From the NCBI RefSeq assembly GCF_033568475.1, contig NW_027331833.1, positions 4,402,001 through 4,466,000 of the forward strand: a stretch of DNA of 64,000 nucleotides, given 5' to 3'. The DNA comes from Henckelia pumila (lineage: Eukaryota; Streptophyta; Magnoliopsida; Lamiales; Gesneriaceae). Shown one piece after another: positions 60,338 to 64,000 of the stretch. Positions within the stretch are counted from its first letter, which is position 1. The number at the start of each line of letters is the position of its first letter. The position numbers and the translations under genes are program-made. The notes beneath the pieces were generated by a model. The model worked only from the letters and a program-made list of their open reading frames with translations, did no database searches and was not told the origin of the DNA.

Positions 60338-60626
60338 GCCGGATCGGAAGCTCCGAACCCAGATCGGAAGCTCCGATCCCAGCCACTTCGGAAGCTCAGC
60401 GGAAGCACCGAGATCGGAAGCTCCGATCCAAGAACGAAAGTTCCGATCTCCAGCTGCCAGCAATGCTCGATGACTCAGCCGCGAGTTTTGACAAGTGTTG
60501 AACATAGAGCAGATCGGAAGCTCCGATCGCCCAATCGGAAGTTCCGATCCTGGCGTGTCCTGCATGCATGCAATGAGCTGGATCGAAAGCTCCGATCCTG
60601 AAATCGGAAGTTCCGATCTTGGCTGG
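60338..60626. repeat. Array of GATCGGAAGCTCCGATC dyads in the Tekay-2 LTR
   Basis: About nine copies, some with one to three changes, of a 17-bp word with perfect 7-bp arms GATCGGA/TCCGATC around AGC. Spacing is irregular. The array ends 10 bp before the TATAAATA box. Confidence 0.9.
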
Positions 60627-60636
60627 GAATTTTGCC

Positions 60637-60644
60637 TATAAATA
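60637..60644 (+). promoter_or_regulatory. TATA box of the Tekay-2 LTR
   Basis: TATAAATA within CCTATAAATAG, immediately downstream of the dyad array. Transcription would start near 60670. Confidence 0.7.
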
Positions 60645-61687
60645 GTGCTTCTCAGATTCATTTCTAAATACGAATTCCCGAGTTTCTTTCTTCAGTTATA
60701 TAGTGTGAGATATACACTTGAGGGCCCTATCGATTATAATAGAGGTTTTGGAATAACTAAGGTGTGGTTATAGTCATCCGGGACTAGCGACTTCAAAGGG
60801 CTAACTACGGACAAAGGTATGGTCCGGGAATCTATTTAAGTTTTGGGAGTACTTATTAGCTTAGTTAAGGTTTATAGAATTTATGTAGTGATACGGTGAA
60901 CTTTTGAATATAGGCTTGGAACCTAGGATCCTATTATACTTGAACTAGACTAGAGGTACGTACACATTGACTGAGATTGCCAGCGAGTATACATGTTTAT
61001 ATGTTGCACTTATTTGGCATTATTATATGGCATGATATATGATTTACCGCTTTCTATATTCATATGTCATGTGCATATACACGTTGAGCCTATACCTTGT
61101 TATACCTGACTATAGAGCCGCTCAGCTCTATACTCGATAGTCTGTCACTGAGAGTACCGCGACGGCGGGGGAATTTATGTCTGTCTACTCTGGTGTACTG
61201 GATGAGTGTGGTTGCACCCAGAGGTTGATCCGTGCGGTGGCAGCACTCATGTGGCGCCGGTTTTGAGCATGACTTTTCAGATGACCCTGTACTAGTCATC
61301 ATGTTGCATGCATTATATACATATGTTTACTCATGTCTATGTACTGGGCGTTAGCGCTCACGTCCTAGTTGTTATCTTGGACACCCTATTCCATGGGGCA
61401 GGTCACAGGATGGACGGAGCTGGTAGTTCAAGGCAGGACTAGGGAGCAGGAGCCTTGAGGATTTTATATAGCAGGATTCGATATAGCTGTATAATGTTTA
61501 CTGTTTAATATTTCAATTTGGTTGTATCACTACAGATTTAAGCCTGGATTATGTTACTAAGCTGATATGTAAATTATGGTTTTGTTTCCGCATATTTTAC
61601 TCTGTTAAGTTATTTTGCTGTATTAAGTTTAATGCATGCTATTAGTTGCCAGTTAGTAGGTGATTCCATGCAGGGTCACTACATTTT

Positions 61688-61699
61688 TGGTATCAGAGC
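61688..61699 (+). other. Tekay-2 primer binding site
   Basis: TGGTATCAGAGC begins four bases after the LTR end. It is complementary to initiator tRNA-Met. Confidence 0.9.
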
Positions 61700-61793
61700 C
61701 TGCTTAGATTTTGGGATTAGTACTTGGGATTTAGAATTAGTTTTGAGTAATTCTTGCGCATTTGGGATTTTAATGTGCAATTCTTTTCAGGAT

Positions 61794-64000
61794 ATGGCTG
61801 ACGAGAGTCACGGTAGTGTTGGCCAGGGAGGTGGTCATCATCATCGTCGCCATCATCATCATGATGATCATCATCGTCATCATGAGGGTAGACGTCGCTA
61901 CTCTATTAATAAGTTCATGCAAGTAGGACCGAAACCCTTGGTGGGAGGTGAGAATTCTGAACAGGCGAGAAGTTGGATGTCTAAACTCGAGAGTACTTTT
62001 CGTGCTTTCGATTGTACTGAGGATCAGAAATTGGAAGTTCTAGAATTTGTTCTAGAGGATCGAGCACGTTTTTGGTGGGATGCCAAAGCTTCTCAGGCAC
62101 GTACTGAGAGAGGACAAGTGACTTGGGGGAATTTCTGTCGGGAGTTCCAGAAATTGTATTTTCCTCCGACTGTTCGCCAAGCACGATCTATGGAGTTGCT
62201 TACTCTGAGGCAAGGATCAATGACTATTGATCAATATCAGCAACGATTTCTTGATCTGCTACCTTTCAGTCCTCATATCAATGAGAGTGATGCATCGAAG
62301 TATGATATCTTTCTACAAGGTTTGAACCAAGATATCTACTCACAGGTTGTCGTCTGTGATGACCCGGTATCTTTTGAGACTTTGGTGAACCGTTGCCGTC
62401 TAGTGGAGACTAGCAACAAGCGGGCACAGTTGATGATGCCAGGACAGCCTAGTGGATCTTTTGAGCCTCGAGCTCAATTTGTTGTGCAATCTGGACCTAC
62501 GTCTTCTTCTACTCCTACTAATTCATCTGGATCTCGTGGTTCACGAGGTATGTTCCATTTTGGGAAGAAGAAGAAGAAGAAGAAGAAGAAGGAGGAGTTT
62601 TGTAGCCATTGTGGAGGGAAGCATCCTGCAGCTTCATGTCGGAGAGCTACTGGTGCTTGTTATATTTGCGGTCAGCAGGGACATCTGCAGAGAGATTGTC
62701 CTCAGCGCATGGGTTCTGCTAGTGGATCGGGATCACAGGTTGGATCTCAGGCTTCTATTGTTCCACGTCAGCAGCCAGCACCACAGAGTTCTTCTGGTTA
62801 TCGTCCCCAGACTCAAGGGCAGGTGTTTGCTCTGTCTCAGGAGCAGGCTACAGAGGGAAGCGATCGCATGTTGGCAGGTACCTTTCTGTTATGTGGTATT
62901 CCTGCACTTGTATTAATTGATACTGGAGCATCGCATTCCTTTATTTTTAGTCGCTTTGTTAAGAGACATAGATTACCTTATGTATCATTAGATATGGATT
63001 TAGTTGTATTTACTCCATTGGAGCAAGAGATAGTAACTAAGCGTCTAGTGATGGGTTGCCTTCTGGAGTTTGAGGGTAATGTGTTAATAGCTAATTTGAT
63101 GATATTAGCGATGACAGATTTTGACTGTATCTTGGGAATAGATATGCTGACTTTGTATCACGCTACTATGGATTGTTATCAGCGTCTGGTACAGTTTTAT
63201 CCGGATGAGGGTGATAGCTGGTATTTTTATGGTGAGGGTGCGCGACCTCCGATGCCACTTGTTTCGGCTCTGAAGGCATGTCATGTCTTGGAGTCAGGTG
63301 GGGAGGGCTACCTCATCTATGCAGTTGATATGTCCACGAGTAGTACGGGTATTTATCAGCTACCGGTTGTCAGCGAGTTTCCTGACGTATTCCCTGATGA
63401 GATTCCTGGTTTTACTCCGGTGCGAGAGGTTGAATTTGGTATTGATTTAGTACCAGGAACTACGCCTATATCCCGAGCACCTTATCGTCTGGCACCCTCA
63501 GAGATGAGGGAATTGAAACAGCAGTTACAGGATCTGCTTGATAAGGGATATATTCGTCCGAGTGTTTCTTCGTGGGGAGTACCTGTTTTGTTCGTCAAGA
63601 AGAAGGATGGATCGATGCGATTATGTATTGATTACAGGCAGTTGAATCGTGTCACCATCAAGAATAAGTATCCTTTACCACGGATTGATGATCTGTTCGA
63701 CCAACTACAGGGTACTTCTGTTTACTAGAAGATAGATCTGAGATCTGGATACCATCAGATGCGGGTACGAGACTCAGATATATCTACGACTGCTTTCAGG
63801 ACCAGATACGGGCATTATGAATTTCTGGTGATGCCATTCGGTTTGACTAATGCACCGGCAGTCTTCATGAATCTGATGAATCAGATATTTCGAGAGTATC
63901 TGGATAGATTTGTCATCGTCTTCATTGATGATATTCTTGTCTATTCTCATGACAAGGATGAGCATGCACAGCATCTAAGAATTGTTTTACAGACGTTACG
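61794..64000 (+). pseudogene. Tekay-2 gag-protease-RT (nearly intact, runs off the right edge)
   Basis: ATG 61794 follows the PBS by about 100 bp; an earlier in-frame ATG at 61632 lies in the LTR and is not used as the start. The N-terminus is strikingly His-rich ([19 protein letters not shown]). Gag core: [44 protein letters not shown] lysine run from (AAG)n (62560-62592) precedes two zinc knuckles: [13 protein letters not shown] and [14 protein letters not shown]. Protease: [13 protein letters not shown] (near 62920). [31 protein letters not shown], then a TAG at 63726-63728, where a Ser codon is expected. In the same frame [12 protein letters not shown] and [10 protein letters not shown] (near 63925) follow. 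One nonsense codon is the only lesion seen up to the window end, so this is among the youngest elements here. Confidence 0.92.

Larger units (their letters stand above)
60227..61683 (+). repeat. Tekay-2 5' LTR
   Basis: 1457 bp, starting TGTAGTAACCC and ending GGGTCACTACA, inverted ends. It is inserted in Tat-2 coding sequence (preceding bases AGACA), and the PBS follows. A TATA box is at 60637-60644, directly after a dyad array. A shorter relative is present at 51690-52509. Confidence 0.92.

Noticed and set aside
60338-60626. GATCGGAAGC words resembling sequencing adaptor
   Set aside because: The 10-mer matches the start of a common adaptor, but it sits in degenerate palindromic copies within an otherwise normal LTR, so contamination is unlikely.
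62452-62916. 154-codon plus-strand frame with Arg run
   Set aside because: Out-of-frame shadow of the Tekay-2 gag, with the Arg run arising from the (AAG)n tract.

Overview
This window is eukaryotic nuclear DNA from a flowering plant, most likely a eudicot. Gene-poor, AT-rich sequence is interrupted by intron-containing plant genes, Ty1/Copia and Ty3/Gypsy LTR retrotransposons nested in one another, and small hAT-like elements. Nothing resembles a prokaryotic operon or a CRISPR array. The species cannot be named from the sequence alone.

Host genes are few. (1) A two-exon HD-Zip class I transcription factor of the ATHB-7/ATHB-12 type lies at 19943-20656 (+). (2) A complete five-exon ubiquitin/60S ribosomal protein L40 fusion gene lies at 21351-22511 (-); its exons are short, and I rebuilt them from splice sites. 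(3) A plastid/peroxisome-type 6-phosphogluconolactonase lies at 43392-45589 (+), with a transit peptide and a C-terminal SKL. (4) A second, cytosolic-type 6-phosphogluconolactonase lies at 48326-49731 (+) with the same exon structure. (5) A broken copy of exon 1 of the second lactonase lies at 53266-53476. The two lactonases carry out step two of the oxidative pentose phosphate pathway, probably in different compartments.

Everything else is mostly retrotransposon. Positions 1-18.6 kb: a minus-strand Copia element (Copia-1) is split, with its reverse transcriptase at 1-818 and its gag-protease-integrase at 15.5-18.1 kb. About 14.7 kb of nested Gypsy DNA lies between: an LTR-like piece (819-2410), the 3' half of an Athila-type element (Athila-1, 2411-6810), and a Tekay-type chromovirus (Tekay-1, 6811-15159) with a truncated 3' LTR. 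Positions 23101-42691: a complete Tat-lineage element (Tat-1, 710-bp LTRs, TSD GATTG) carries gag-pol on the minus strand, an antisense ORF with a putative gypsy-type transposase domain on the plus strand, and a 91-bp tandem repeat in its 3' region. Nested in the last codons of that antisense ORF is a deletion-derivative Athila element (Athila-2, 26667-35617) that keeps gag-protease and an env-position ORF but has no RT, RNase H or integrase. Positions 54915-60226: a second Tat element (Tat-2), itself hit by a hAT-like MITE in its LTR and by a young Tekay-type element (Tekay-2, from 60227 past the window end).

The most intriguing pattern is that several unrelated retroelements each carry their own reiterated GC-rich dyad-symmetric motif. 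It lies just upstream of the LTR TATA box, and in both Athila-type elements a second copy of the array lies just upstream of the 3' (env-position) ORF. The motif sequence differs completely between elements but is consistent within each one.
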